64,000 nucleotides of DNA from Bryobacterales bacterium F-183 (lineage in GTDB: Bacteria > Acidobacteriota > Terriglobia > Bryobacterales > Bryobacteraceae): the NCBI GenBank assembly GCA_016865505.2, contig AP025252.1, positions 248,001 to 312,000 of the forward strand. The letters are read 5' to 3'. Made by a program: the position numbers and the translations under genes. Every line of letters starts with the position of its first letter. The stretch's first letter is position 1. This document shows positions 36,161 through 45,716 of the stretch, one piece after another. The notes under the pieces are model-generated. The model did no database searches. It was not told where the DNA came from and saw only the letters and a program-made list of their open reading frames with translations.

Positions 36161-37147
36161 TCACATCAAAATGTTGTTCACCGGCCGCATCGGCGCCGGC
36201 ACATCGGCTTCATCCAGCATCTCCCGTAAGTCGATCTCAATCGTCCGCGCGATCGACGTAATCGGCACATCGTTGGGGCTGCCTTCAAACGGGTTCTCCG
36301 ACGCATCGCCGATCTTATCCATCGTGTGAAACACCCAGGACACAATGACACTCACGGGAATCGTCAACCACACAAACCCTTCCCCTATGTGTGCAAACTC
36401 CTGCAGCATGCCAAACGGAACGCAAATCAGAAACATCCACACAAACAGGTAATTCAGCGTGGCAAACTGGCGCGGGTACGGAAAATTCTTCAGCCTCTCG
36501 CACATGCCCTGCGCAGCAAAGAAGTTCGCCATCGAATGCTGCAGCTCAATATGCCGGAACTCGTCGAACAGGTTCCGCTCGGCAGTCATCGAACGGAATT
36601 CCTTCGCCTGCAGCGCCATCAGATGCGTGGCGCGATTCTGCTTCGTGGAAATATAGGCAAACTCCTCGGCGGATATCAGCGTCCGCAGGCGCTCATCCAG
36701 CTTCTTGTCCCATTCCTCGACTTGGTACCGCAGCAGATACTCCGCGTTATGGCGCTCCGCCATGTTCTCCCACGCCCGGGGCTCGCGCAGTTGATACCGC
36801 AACGCCGTAACCCACGCCAGATGCCGGTGCACCACGCGCGTACGCTCCTCCGGCTCGAATGTACAATCCAGCACCAGCATTGTGAACGTACGGCTGTCAT
36901 TCAGAATGCCGCCCCAAATCTGCCGCGCCTCCCAAAGGCGCGAGTATGCGGCGCTATTCTTGAAGCCCGTTAGAAACGCCACTGCCGTACCCACCAACGC
37001 GATTGGCAGCCATGGCATGGCAAGGTGTTTCCACCCGGCAGTTTGATAGAGAACTGTGGGAACAACCGCAATCAGAAGGAAGCAGAAGGTTTCGCGGCGC
37101 GTCCACACCGCCACCTCCCGCAAAGAGTAAGTACGCCCGGAATGCAT
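36161..37147 (-). CDS. Bestrophin-family anion channel
   Basis: 328 residues. Bacterial bestrophin features: two N-terminal membrane helices (~20-60), then GFKNSAAYSRLWEARQIWG followed by GILNDSR, a long cytosolic helical part (~95-225), a second hydrophobic pair (YLFVWMFLICVPFGML, FVWLTIPVSVIVSWVF) and the C-terminal signature ENPFEGSPNDVPI. Pentameric channels of this family conduct chloride or bicarbonate, and in algae bestrophins feed bicarbonate to the CO2-concentrating system. It is 26 bp after the aminotransferase and 4 bp before the LCIB-like gene, strongly suggesting joint function in inorganic carbon handling or pH balance. Confidence 0.87.
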   Translation of the reverse strand: MHSGRTYSLREVAVWTRRETFCFLLIAVVPTVLYQTAGWKHLAMPWLPIALVGTAVAFLTGFKNSAAYSRLWEARQIWGGILNDSRTFTMLVLDCTFEPEERTRVVHRHLAWVTALRYQLREPRAWENMAERHNAEYLLRYQVEEWDKKLDERLRTLISAEEFAYISTKQNRATHLMALQAKEFRSMTAERNLFDEFRHIELQHSMANFFAAQGMCERLKNFPYPRQFATLNYLFVWMFLICVPFGMLQEFAHIGEGFVWLTIPVSVIVSWVFHTMDKIGDASENPFEGSPNDVPITSIARTIEIDLREMLDEADVPAPMRPVNNILM

Positions 37148-37173
37148 AGTTGCAGTTCCGGTAGATTAGCGCA

Positions 37174-38271
37174 CTAAGCAAGTGCCTGCCGCAACTGCTC
37201 CAAATCGGCTTCGTTGTTGTAAAAATGCGCGGAAACCCGCAGCCGGCCATGCCGCGCGGACACAATCACATTCTGTTCGCGAAGTTTCTGTGCCACCTGA
37301 ACCGCATCGCGATCAGCCCATCGCCCCGTCACAATCGGCGACGCCTCGCGCACCACTTCCGCGCCACTCTGCGCAAGAATATCGCGGATGCCATCCGCCA
37401 ACTCCAGTACCCGAGCCTCAATGCGCGCAGGCCCAATCTCAAACATCAGGTCGAGCACCGCGCCCATCGCGTACAGGGACGGGAACACAATCATCCCGGC
37501 TTCGTACTTCTCGGCATCCTCGCTAAACACCGGGTCGCCATGATTGAGATTGTTCACGTCGCGCCAGTTGCGGTCGCTACGCCAACCGGCAATCGATGGC
37601 TCGATCTTCGACCGAAACTCCGGATCCACGTACATAAAACCACCGCCATTCGGCGTCAGCATCCACTTGTACGCATCCACGGCAAACACCGCCGGCCGGA
37701 TCTCGCGCATATCAAACCGTACCGCGCCGCACCCCTGCGTACCGTCGAGATACAGCAGGATCCCGCGTTTACGAAACTCCGCGTTCCATTCCGCAACCGG
37801 CGCGCGAAAGCCCGTGCCATAATTCACCGCACTTAAAAGCACCGCTCGCGTACGCTCGCTCAGCGACGTCATCAACTCACCCAAAGGCACGCTGCGGAAC
37901 GTCACACCGAACCGCGCCAATATCGGCGCCTGATACAGGTTGTTCGGAAACTCATTATCAACCGTCAGGACCTCATCGCCTTCGCGCCAGTCCAAACCGT
38001 TGAGAAACGTACCCAGCCCCGCAGACGCGCTATGGATAAACGCGATGTCCGTCGGCTGCGCATGAATCAACCGGGCACACTGCTCGCGTACCCGGTCCAT
38101 ATCGTCAAACCAGCTCAGGAAGTCCCCGCAAGCAAGCGCATCGCGCCGCGCCAAGTGGCGTTCCATCGCTTCCACGGCAGCACGCGGCGTCTGGCCGTAC
38201 GTCGCCGTATTCAGAAACGTACGCCCCTCTAGCGCCGGAAACTGCTTGCGGATCTCTCCCCAATCCCTCAT
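37174..38271 (-). CDS. Class V PLP-dependent aminotransferase (NifS/SufS-fold)
   Basis: 365 residues. Fold-type I, class [51 protein letters not shown] and the PLP lysine ~199 in [20 protein letters not shown]. It lacks the mobile Cys loop of true cysteine desulfurases in the expected C-terminal place as far as I can see, so it is more likely an amine or isopenicillin-epimerase-like enzyme. Substrate unknown. Its ATG overlaps the proS stop (ATGA). Confidence 0.85.
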   Translation of the reverse strand: MRDWGEIRKQFPALEGRTFLNTATYGQTPRAAVEAMERHLARRDALACGDFLSWFDDMDRVREQCARLIHAQPTDIAFIHSASAGLGTFLNGLDWREGDEVLTVDNEFPNNLYQAPILARFGVTFRSVPLGELMTSLSERTRAVLLSAVNYGTGFRAPVAEWNAEFRKRGILLYLDGTQGCGAVRFDMREIRPAVFAVDAYKWMLTPNGGGFMYVDPEFRSKIEPSIAGWRSDRNWRDVNNLNHGDPVFSEDAEKYEAGMIVFPSLYAMGAVLDLMFEIGPARIEARVLELADGIRDILAQSGAEVVREASPIVTGRWADRDAVQVAQKLREQNVIVSARHGRLRVSAHFYNNEADLEQLRQALA

Positions 38272-39971
38272 GCCCGCAGGATCGACTTCGCCTTCTCGAT
38301 CGCCTCAGCCACCGGCACATCCACGCTCTCGCGCGTGCGGCGGTTCACCACTTCCACCACACCCTGCGCCAGTTTCTTGCCGATGGTGATGCGCACCGGA
38401 ATGCCGATCAGATCCGCATCCTTGAACTTCACGCCAGGACGCTCGTCGCGATCATCCAGCAGGACATCGATCCCTTGCCGCTTCGCCTCTTCATAGAAGC
38501 CCACAGCCGTCTCATGCTGCCCGGGATCCGCAAAGTTCGCAGGCGTAACCACCAACTCAAACGGAGCAATTGCAGCCGGCAGCGACATGCCGTCCTTATC
38601 GTGGAACAGCTCAATCGCACACGTCAGAATACGCTCCACGCCAATGCCGTACGATCCCATAATCGGCGTCACTTCCTTGCCGTTCTGATCGAGCACCGTC
38701 AGATTCATCGACTTCGAGTACTTGTACCCGAGCTTGAAAATATGGCCGATTTCGACAGTTTTCACCACACGAATCGGGAAGCCTTCGTACGTATCGCCCT
38801 CTTCCACCTGCCGCAGATCGAAGTACTCAGCCTTGAAGTCCTCACCGGGCGTGACATTCTTCAAGTGGTAATCATCAATGTTCGCCCCGCAAATCATGTT
38901 CTTGCGGCCTTCCAGTGCCTTATCCGCAATCACGCGCATATTCGTGACGCCAATCGGCCCAAGCGACCCCGCGCTCGTCCCGCCAAACAGATCGCGAATC
39001 TCTTCGGGATGCGCCGGACGGATCTCATTCGCCCCGCCCACAGTAGCCGCGAACTTCGTCTCATGCATCGTGTGATCGCCGCGAACCAGCGCCAGCACGG
39101 GCTTGTTATCCGCCATCATCACCAGGCTCTTGATCTGCGACGTCGCAGGCAACCCAGTGAACTCCGAAATCTCGGCAATCGTCTTCTTGCCAGGCGTATG
39201 GAACTTCTCGGGCTCCAAATCCCCTTCCGGATCCGGCGCGGCAGGAGGCTTCGGCACCGACGCCGCCTTCTCCAAATTCGCGTAGTACTTCGCCCCATCG
39301 CACACCGCGACAAAGTCCTCGCCCGCGTTGGACTCCACCATGAACTCATGGCTCTGGCTACCGCCCATCGCGCCCGAATCCGCTTCCACCGCGATGTACT
39401 TCAGCCCGCAGCGGTCAAAAATCTTGCAGTACGCCGCATGGTGCTTGTCATAAGCGGCATCCAGCCCAGCCGCGTCGATATCGAAGGAGTACGAGTCCTT
39501 CATCGTGAATTGACGCACGCGCAGCAACCCGCTCTTGGGGCGAGGCTCATCGCGGAACTTGGTCTGAATCTGGTACCAGATCTGCGGCAGCTGCTTGTAC
39601 GAACGCAGCTCACCCCGCGCGATGTAGGTCATCACCTCTTCGTGCGTCATGCCCAGGCAAAGGTCGCGCCCAAAGCGATCCTTCAGCCGGAACATATTCT
39701 GCCCCATCACGTCCCAGCGGCCCGACTCCTGCCACACTTCCGCCGGGTTCAACGCCGGCAGAAAGAACTCCTGCGCGCCAATTCCATCCATCTCCTCGCG
39801 GACGATGTTGGTGATCTTCAGAATCGAACGCTGCGCAAGATACAGATAGTTGTACACACCCGCCGCCAACTGCCGGATGTAGCCCGCGCGAAGCAACAAC
39901 TGATGGCTGACCACTTCCGCGTCAACCGGATTCTCGCGCAGAGTCGGGATAAAAAGCTTGCTCCACTGCAT
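38268..39971 (-). CDS. proS: Prolyl-tRNA synthetase (bacterial type, with editing insert)
   Basis: 567 residues. N-terminus [20 protein letters not shown], class II motifs ([32 protein letters not shown]), an inserted editing domain (~225-390, [27 protein letters not shown]) and a C-terminal anticodon-binding domain ([20 protein letters not shown]). It charges tRNA-Pro in the cytosol. The length is standard for the bacterial-type enzyme. It lies between nrdR (37 bp gap) and the class V aminotransferase (4 bp overlap). Confidence 0.97.
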   Translation of the reverse strand: MQWSKLFIPTLRENPVDAEVVSHQLLLRAGYIRQLAAGVYNYLYLAQRSILKITNIVREEMDGIGAQEFFLPALNPAEVWQESGRWDVMGQNMFRLKDRFGRDLCLGMTHEEVMTYIARGELRSYKQLPQIWYQIQTKFRDEPRPKSGLLRVRQFTMKDSYSFDIDAAGLDAAYDKHHAAYCKIFDRCGLKYIAVEADSGAMGGSQSHEFMVESNAGEDFVAVCDGAKYYANLEKAASVPKPPAAPDPEGDLEPEKFHTPGKKTIAEISEFTGLPATSQIKSLVMMADNKPVLALVRGDHTMHETKFAATVGGANEIRPAHPEEIRDLFGGTSAGSLGPIGVTNMRVIADKALEGRKNMICGANIDDYHLKNVTPGEDFKAEYFDLRQVEEGDTYEGFPIRVVKTVEIGHIFKLGYKYSKSMNLTVLDQNGKEVTPIMGSYGIGVERILTCAIELFHDKDGMSLPAAIAPFELVVTPANFADPGQHETAVGFYEEAKRQGIDVLLDDRDERPGVKFKDADLIGIPVRITIGKKLAQGVVEVVNRRTRESVDVPVAEAIEKAKSILRA

Positions 39972-40008
39972 GTGGTTTGGTTTGGATTCCTTCTAAAGTT
40001 CGCGGCTG

Positions 40009-40467
40009 CTACGACCGCTTCTGCAATACGTCTTTTAATTCTGACAGGAACGCTTCCACGTCCTGAAAATCGCGGTAAACCGACGCAAACCGCACGTACG
40101 CGATCTTGTCCAGTTGCTGCAACTGATGCATCAGCAACTCGCCAATCGCCACCGTCGACAATTCGCGATCCGGAGACTCCACCAGTTGGGACTCCACATG
40201 ATCCACGATCTCCGCCAGCTTGCCCATGCTGATCGGCCGCTTCTCGCAAGCCTTCAGCAAACCGCTCAAAACCTTCTGCCGGTCAAACTTCTCCCGCCGG
40301 CCATCTTTCTTGATGACCATAAACGGAATCTCATCGCTCCGCTCATAGGTCGTAAACCGGCGCTCGCATTGCAGGCATTGCCGCCTGCGCCGGATCACAT
40401 CGCCTTCTTTGCTTTCGCGCGAATCGATGACTTTGTCTTCTTTATGCTGGCAAAACGGGCACAACAT
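40009..40467 (-). CDS. nrdR: Transcriptional repressor NrdR
   Basis: 152 residues: an N-terminal zinc ribbon (MLCPFCQHKEDKVIDSRES, RRRRQCLQCERRFTTYER) and an ATP-cone (~47-137, FMVIKKDGRREKFDRQKVLS). It senses ATP/dATP and represses ribonucleotide reductase genes. No nrd gene is in this window. It starts 6 bp after the flippase-like gene. Confidence 0.96.
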   Translation of the reverse strand: MLCPFCQHKEDKVIDSRESKEGDVIRRRRQCLQCERRFTTYERSDEIPFMVIKKDGRREKFDRQKVLSGLLKACEKRPISMGKLAEIVDHVESQLVESPDRELSTVAIGELLMHQLQQLDKIAYVRFASVYRDFQDVEAFLSELKDVLQKRS

Positions 40468-40473
40468 ACGGCT

Positions 40474-41508
40474 CTACGGCTGCTGCGCCTCCCACGTTTT
40501 CATGTCCTTCCACTGTAAGCCCTCAGCAAACGCCAGCACCACACCAATGGGCAAAATCGTCACGACATTCACCAGCCAAAGTACTAGTGCCGCCGCGCTC
40601 GCCGCCTCAGCCGGTACGTTGTATAGCTCCGTCAACACAAACAACGTCGCTACCTGACCGCCGCCGCCAACCCCAGGCAGCTGCACCGAATGTCCAATCG
40701 CAACAAACCCCAGCACCACCACTGATTCCGGCAGAGTCAACCCCGCAGTACCCGGCATTGCCAGCAGCGTAAAGTAATTGCAGAAAATCAGAATCACCCA
40801 CTCGACAATCGAGTAAAAGATCAGCAGCAGCAGGCTCCGCGTATTCCGCGTCGCCGCCATACCCTCGCTGAACGACGCCAGCACCTTGCCGATCTTCTCC
40901 ACCGCATGTTCCGGCAGAAACCCCAAAGCATCCAGCAGCCGCTGCTGTACACCGCGCTCGAAGTACCGGAAAGACAGCACGGCGAACAAGCAGATGATGC
41001 TCATAAATCCCAGAGCATACCCGCCAGCCGAAGCGATAGAAGCAATTTTTGGATTGTTCACGTGATGCTGCAGTTGCGCGATCGCGAACCCGAACAGCCC
41101 CAGCACCATCAGCAGGTCAAAGATGCGCTCTGCCAGCCACACCGCAATCTGCGACGACACCGTCACGTTCTCGCGCTTGGCAATCAGGTACGGCCGCACC
41201 AACTCACCAGCGCGTCCGAACAGCACAGTAGCCGTAAAGCCAATCGCCGTAGCCGAAAGAATGCCCCAAAATCCAGGATTCTGCCGCATCGGTTCCAGCA
41301 TTACTCGCCACCGCACCACGCGACCCAGATAGCTGAACCCCACCGCCACCAGTGCCGCCAGCAACCACATCGGATCTGCCTGCGCGATGTTCGCCCGGAA
41401 CCGCGCCCAGTCAAAGCTATCGACCCCGCGCGACCAGTACCACAAGGCTCCGGCAAGCACCGCCGCAACCACCAACGTACCGGCGATCTTGCCCGTGGAC
41501 TTCTTCAC
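40474..41508 (-). CDS. Lysylphosphatidylglycerol-synthase-type (UPF0104) integral membrane protein
   Basis: 344 residues from GTG 41508, whose G is the last base of the epimerase stop. About eight membrane segments. Family motifs: RVVRWRVMLEPM, GFTATVLFGRAGELVRPYLI and HSVQLPGVGGGGQVATLFVL. It is the flippase-like transmembrane half of MprF without the synthase domain; such stand-alone forms are thought to move lipids or lipid-linked glycans. The sugar epimerase directly upstream fits a role in a surface polysaccharide or glycolipid. Confidence 0.85.
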   Translation of the reverse strand: MKKSTGKIAGTLVVAAVLAGALWYWSRGVDSFDWARFRANIAQADPMWLLAALVAVGFSYLGRVVRWRVMLEPMRQNPGFWGILSATAIGFTATVLFGRAGELVRPYLIAKRENVTVSSQIAVWLAERIFDLLMVLGLFGFAIAQLQHHVNNPKIASIASAGGYALGFMSIICLFAVLSFRYFERGVQQRLLDALGFLPEHAVEKIGKVLASFSEGMAATRNTRSLLLLIFYSIVEWVILIFCNYFTLLAMPGTAGLTLPESVVVLGFVAIGHSVQLPGVGGGGQVATLFVLTELYNVPAEAASAAALVLWLVNVVTILPIGVVLAFAEGLQWKDMKTWEAQQP

Positions 41509-42551
41509 TACTTTTTATTCCGTTGCTTTGCAGCCACAATCTCATCCAGAATGCGCGGCAGCCCGTACTCCAGCTTCCACTCTGGAAAGTGCGACTTCAC
41601 CTTCGTCAAATCGGTGATGTAGCAAATATGATCGCCTGTGCGATTCTGCTCGTGGTACGAGTACTCGAGCTTCTGCCCCATCGCGGCCAGCGCGTCAATC
41701 GTCTCTAGAATCGACATGCTATTGCTGCGCCCGCCGCCCAGGTTGTACACCTCACCCGGCTTTGGATTGCGATAGAACTCCAGAAACAGCGACGCGACAT
41801 CGTTCGAATGAATCTGGTCGCGAACCTGCTTGCCCTTGTACCCGTAGATCGTGTACGGCTTGCCGCTCACCGCACACGCCACGATGTACGCCAGGTACCC
41901 GTGCAACTCCACAGCGGAATGCTGCGGCCCCGTCAAACAGCCGCCGCGGAACACGCCCACCGGCATGTTGAAGTACCGTCCAAACTCCTGGCACAGTACA
42001 TCCGCGGCAACCTTCGACGCGCCAAACAGCGAGTGCAGACAATGGTCAATCGACATCGACTCATCGATTCCGTCGCGCCCATCGTCATAGTCGTACCGCT
42101 TCTCGTCTTCGCGCAACGGCAGGTAATTCGGCCGGTCGCCGTACACCTTGTTGGTACTGGTGAAGCAAATCGGCGTCTCACGGCAAAAGTCCCGCGCCGC
42201 TACCAGCAGATTCAGCGTGCCCACGGCGTTCACGTCAAAATCTTCATACGGAATGGACGCCGCTTTATCGTGGGATGGCTGCGCCGCCGCATGCACGATG
42301 AAGTCCGGCCTCTCCGCAGCCAGCAGATCCCGCATCGCCTGGCGATCCCGAATGTCCACCGCATGATGCGAATACGCCTTGCGATTCTGCACCAGATCTT
42401 CCACGACAGCATTGGTGGATCCACCAGCGCCAAAAAACTCCTGGCGCATATTGTTGTCCACACCGGCCACTTCCCAGCCGCGATCGATCAGATAATGCAC
42501 GCAGGCGGAGCCGATCAACCCGCCAGAACCTGTTACAAGTGCTTTAGCCAA
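41508..42551 (-). CDS. NAD-dependent sugar-nucleotide epimerase/dehydratase (CDP-paratose 2-epimerase-like)
   Basis: 347 residues. Extended SDR: ALVTGSGGLIGSACVHYL binds NAD(P); the catalytic residues are in FTSTNKVYGDRPN and the region before LFGASKVAADVLCQEFGRY; FRGGCLTGPQHSAVELHG is characteristic of the RfbE/CDP-paratose 2-epimerase branch. It isomerises a nucleotide sugar for surface glycans. It overlaps the flippase-like gene by 1 bp and is divergent (36 bp) from the GT2 pair, consistent with a small polysaccharide locus. Confidence 0.85.
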   Translation of the reverse strand: MAKALVTGSGGLIGSACVHYLIDRGWEVAGVDNNMRQEFFGAGGSTNAVVEDLVQNRKAYSHHAVDIRDRQAMRDLLAAERPDFIVHAAAQPSHDKAASIPYEDFDVNAVGTLNLLVAARDFCRETPICFTSTNKVYGDRPNYLPLREDEKRYDYDDGRDGIDESMSIDHCLHSLFGASKVAADVLCQEFGRYFNMPVGVFRGGCLTGPQHSAVELHGYLAYIVACAVSGKPYTIYGYKGKQVRDQIHSNDVASLFLEFYRNPKPGEVYNLGGGRSNSMSILETIDALAAMGQKLEYSYHEQNRTGDHICYITDLTKVKSHFPEWKLEYGLPRILDEIVAAKQRNKK

Positions 42552-42587
42552 CTCATTATTTTAGCCTTCAGTGGCTATCCTGTAAGG

Positions 42588-43850
42588 ATGCCGGACTGGA
42601 GAGCGCTGCGTTACTGGGCAGGCCAAAAGCTGCTGCACTCGCCGTTCCACCCCTTGTACCTTCGCCTCACCGGCCAAACTCCAGTCCCCAAAACGTACGC
42701 CCGCTACGTCGCCGCAGAGCGTCCTGGCCCCTCTCAACCGCTGGACCAAACAAAGTACGAGATCGTCACCGAACCCGGCGTACAACTCGCTCCGGACGCC
42801 GCCTACTGGCTCATGCGCGAGGCCGAAAACACGGGAGCCTCCCGCATCTATGCCGACGAAGACTGCATCGGCCGCCACAGCCCAGTCTTCCGCCCCCAAT
42901 GGTCGCCCGAACTCGCCGCGCATTGTGACTACATCGGCGGCAACTACCTCCGCCGCCTCGACGAAAACGACCCGAGCTACGCCAGCGTCACCCGCGTCCT
43001 CTTCCATCGCCCAACCCCGCGCACGTACCCACAGACCACACCACCAACCCCACAAATCCACACCCGAGCCACCGCAATCATATGCTCGCGCGACCCGCAA
43101 CTCCTCGCCACTTGCCTCACGCATCTCACCAATATCCCCGTCGTCGCCGTACTACACACCGGCCAGGGCCGCGGTGACGACCCGCAACTACGCCTCACCG
43201 CGCAGCGATTCGCAAACGTTACCGCCATCGAGTACACCGAACCTTTCCACTTCGCCAGAATGTGCAACCTCGGAGCGAAACAAGTTCGCAGCGAACACCT
43301 TCTATTTCTCAATGACGACGTTACGCCGCAGTCGCCGGACTGGTTGCAGCGCATGATCGCTCAAGCCGAAAAGCCCAACACCGGAGCCGTCGGCGCACTG
43401 CTGTACTATCCCGATGGCCGCCTCCAACACGCTGGCGTCATGGTCGGTACACCCATGGGCGCCGGCCATCCAGGACGTCTCAGCAGCGGTGCCGTACCCC
43501 ATTGGCCGTGGCTCACGATGACCCGCGAAGTCTCCGCCGTCACCGGAGCCTGCCTGCTGATGCCGAAAAAGGTCTTTCACGCCATCGATGGCTTCGACGA
43601 AATCTTCCCCGTCAATTACAACGACGTCGACCTCTGCCTCCGCACCGCCGCAAAAGGCTACCGCATTTTGTTGGAAGGCAATGCGAAAATGGTGCATGCC
43701 GAATCGGCAACTCGGAAGACGGGAATTGGATATACGGAGCGGCAGACATTTCTCCAACGTTGGAGTAACAAACTGTCCGCAGGGGACCCGTATCTCAATC
43801 CGAATTTATCGGACGACGAACTGATACAACCGGACCCAAAGGCTCTTTAA
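42588..43850 (+). CDS. Family 2 glycosyltransferase with a truncated N-terminal GT2-like half
   Basis: 420 residues from ATG 42588. The complete GT2 domain is at ~160-400: AIICSRDPQLL, NLGAKQVRSEHLLFLNDDV (DxD-like NDDV), GAVGALLYYPDGRLQHAGV and YNDVDLCLRTAAKGYRIL. Upstream, residues ~65-130 (RIYADEDCIGRHSPVFRPQW, SPELAAHCDYIGGNYL) match only the second half of the first GT2 domain of the usual two-domain enzymes, without its nucleotide-binding half. Cytosolic or membrane-associated; sugar specificity unknown. The downstream GT2 gene follows after 6 bp. Confidence 0.87.
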   Translation: MPDWRALRYWAGQKLLHSPFHPLYLRLTGQTPVPKTYARYVAAERPGPSQPLDQTKYEIVTEPGVQLAPDAAYWLMREAENTGASRIYADEDCIGRHSPVFRPQWSPELAAHCDYIGGNYLRRLDENDPSYASVTRVLFHRPTPRTYPQTTPPTPQIHTRATAIICSRDPQLLATCLTHLTNIPVVAVLHTGQGRGDDPQLRLTAQRFANVTAIEYTEPFHFARMCNLGAKQVRSEHLLFLNDDVTPQSPDWLQRMIAQAEKPNTGAVGALLYYPDGRLQHAGVMVGTPMGAGHPGRLSSGAVPHWPWLTMTREVSAVTGACLLMPKKVFHAIDGFDEIFPVNYNDVDLCLRTAAKGYRILLEGNAKMVHAESATRKTGIGYTERQTFLQRWSNKLSAGDPYLNPNLSDDELIQPDPKAL

Positions 43851-43856
43851 TTTTCA

Positions 43857-45716
43857 ATGCTGGATCTATACCGGGATTGGCTCGCAAAAAACCGCGCGCG
43901 CAACAATTCCCACTGGTTTCGTACCTACGATCGTTTGGCAAACGGCCTCGCCGTGCGCCTGCAGCCCTCTCGCCGCCACAGCCGCAATGTGGATACGGCG
44001 CCCCCGCCGGCACCTGCGCCGAAACCCAAGCCCGTACCTGCCACGCGCTACCGCGACACCACCAACTGGGCTCCGGTATTCGAGCGCCTGAACCAAGGCA
44101 TCCGGGCGCACGGCACGCCGCGCATCAGCGTACTCACCCCTGCCTGGAACACTCGCGAACATTGGTTTGCCGAAGCGGCCATCTCGCTACTCGATCAGAC
44201 CTTCACCAATTGGGAATGGATCGTCGTCGACGACGCCTCGCCAAAGCACGAATACAAAAACGTCGCGAAGGATTTAATCAGAAGCTGCCCGCGCTTCCGT
44301 TTCATCGTAAGCCCTCAGAACCAAGGCATCAGCGGCGCCACCAACACCGCGCTACAGCAGGCCCGCGGCGAGTACGTCTGCATGCTCGACCACGACGACA
44401 TCCTGCATCCGGAAGCCCTGGCCCTTTGCGTCGAAGCCCTCGAAGACCAGAATCTGGACGCCGTCTACACGGACTCCAACAAGGTTGACGAAATCGGCTA
44501 CCCGCTCGATCCCTTCTACAAACCAGGCTGGTCCCCCGAGTACTTCCGCGGCGTAATGTACATCGGACACCTCCTCTGCGTCCGTCGCGACCACGCCCTA
44601 GCCCTCAACGGCTTCGACAAAGCCTTCGACGGCGTGCAGGACTTCGAATTCTTCCTCCGCTACAGCGAAAAGCACCCCAAAATCGGCCACATTCCGCGCA
44701 TTTTGTACCACTGGCGCACCGCCGAAGGCAGCATCGCCGCCGCAAGCGCAGCCAAGGGCGATCGCATCGGCGACCTCCAGTGCCTCGCCGTACAGCAGCA
44801 TCTCGATCGCCTCAACCTTCCCGCAACAGCCAAGCCCGGGCGCTCTCCCCATCGCGTCACCATCGCGCCCAAGCCGCGTACGACCCACCCTCGCGTCTCA
44901 GTCGTGATCCCCACGCGCGATTCCGCGGCCGTACTCACCAAGTGTCTCGACACGCTGCAGAACATCACCGCGTACCCGAACCTGCAGATCGTCTGTGCCG
45001 ACCATGAAACCACAGACCCCAAGGCACTGGCCCGCATGAACCACCCGGGCATCGATCGCGTCGTCTGCCGTGGTGACTTCAACTACGCACGCATCAACAA
45101 CGAAGCCATCCGCGCCGCGGCAGACGGTGAGTACCTCATCCTGCTCAACAACGACATTGAGATCATCGATCCCCACTGGATCGACCACATGCTCTACTAC
45201 GCCGAACAGCCCGATATCGGCGCAGTAGGCGCGCTCCTCTTGTACCCCAACGGCAAGGTCCAGCACGCCGGCGTATGCCTCGGCTTCCGCGGCACTGCGG
45301 ACCACATCATGCGCGACTTCGACCCCACTTGGGACGGCTACGCCGGCTCACTCGCCTGCGCTCGCGAAGTCTCTGCCGTCACCGCCGCCTGCCTCATGGT
45401 CAAGCGCAGCCTCTACGATCAGGTCGGCGGACTCAACGAACTCTACCGTACCCTCTATCAGGACGTCGACTTCTGCCTGCGCCTCCAAAGCGCCGGCCAT
45501 CGCAACATTTTTGTTCCCTCCGCCCGCCTCTACCACCACGAATCCTACACGCGAAAAACCGATTACGACCTGCTCGATCGCGCCCTGATGATCGACACCT
45601 GGGACACAGCGATCGCTGCTGACCCATTCTTTAATCCCAACTTTTGCCGCAACGCCGTGGACTACCAACCTGCCCCCACGGCCGACCGCGGCGACACAAA
45701 GGTACTCTTGTTATGA
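43857..45716 (+). CDS. Tandem two-domain family 2 glycosyltransferase
   Basis: 619 residues. A Pro-rich N-terminal linker (~45-60) precedes the first GT2 domain (~90-310: ISVLTPAWNTREHWF, WIVVDDASP, GISGATNTALQQARGEYVCM, DHDD). The second GT2 domain is at ~340-600 (VSVVIPTRDSAAVLTKCLDT, FNYARINNEAIRAA, LLNNDIEI, YQDVDFCLRLQSAGHRN). Likely adds two sugars in a surface polysaccharide, as in rhamnan-type assembly. Its C-terminal half resembles the neighbouring GT2. The stop overlaps the next ATG (ATGA). Confidence 0.9.
   Translation: MLDLYRDWLAKNRARNNSHWFRTYDRLANGLAVRLQPSRRHSRNVDTAPPPAPAPKPKPVPATRYRDTTNWAPVFERLNQGIRAHGTPRISVLTPAWNTREHWFAEAAISLLDQTFTNWEWIVVDDASPKHEYKNVAKDLIRSCPRFRFIVSPQNQGISGATNTALQQARGEYVCMLDHDDILHPEALALCVEALEDQNLDAVYTDSNKVDEIGYPLDPFYKPGWSPEYFRGVMYIGHLLCVRRDHALALNGFDKAFDGVQDFEFFLRYSEKHPKIGHIPRILYHWRTAEGSIAAASAAKGDRIGDLQCLAVQQHLDRLNLPATAKPGRSPHRVTIAPKPRTTHPRVSVVIPTRDSAAVLTKCLDTLQNITAYPNLQIVCADHETTDPKALARMNHPGIDRVVCRGDFNYARINNEAIRAAADGEYLILLNNDIEIIDPHWIDHMLYYAEQPDIGAVGALLLYPNGKVQHAGVCLGFRGTADHIMRDFDPTWDGYAGSLACAREVSAVTAACLMVKRSLYDQVGGLNELYRTLYQDVDFCLRLQSAGHRNIFVPSARLYHHESYTRKTDYDLLDRALMIDTWDTAIAADPFFNPNFCRNAVDYQPAPTADRGDTKVLLL

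Noticed and set aside
37174-38271. Cysteine desulfurase (sufS/nifS) identity for the class V aminotransferase
   Set aside because: The active-site Cys loop is not apparent and no Fe-S assembly genes are near.
41808-42587. Upstream extension of the first GT2 gene
   Set aside because: This part lies antisense inside the epimerase gene and has no glycosyltransferase features.
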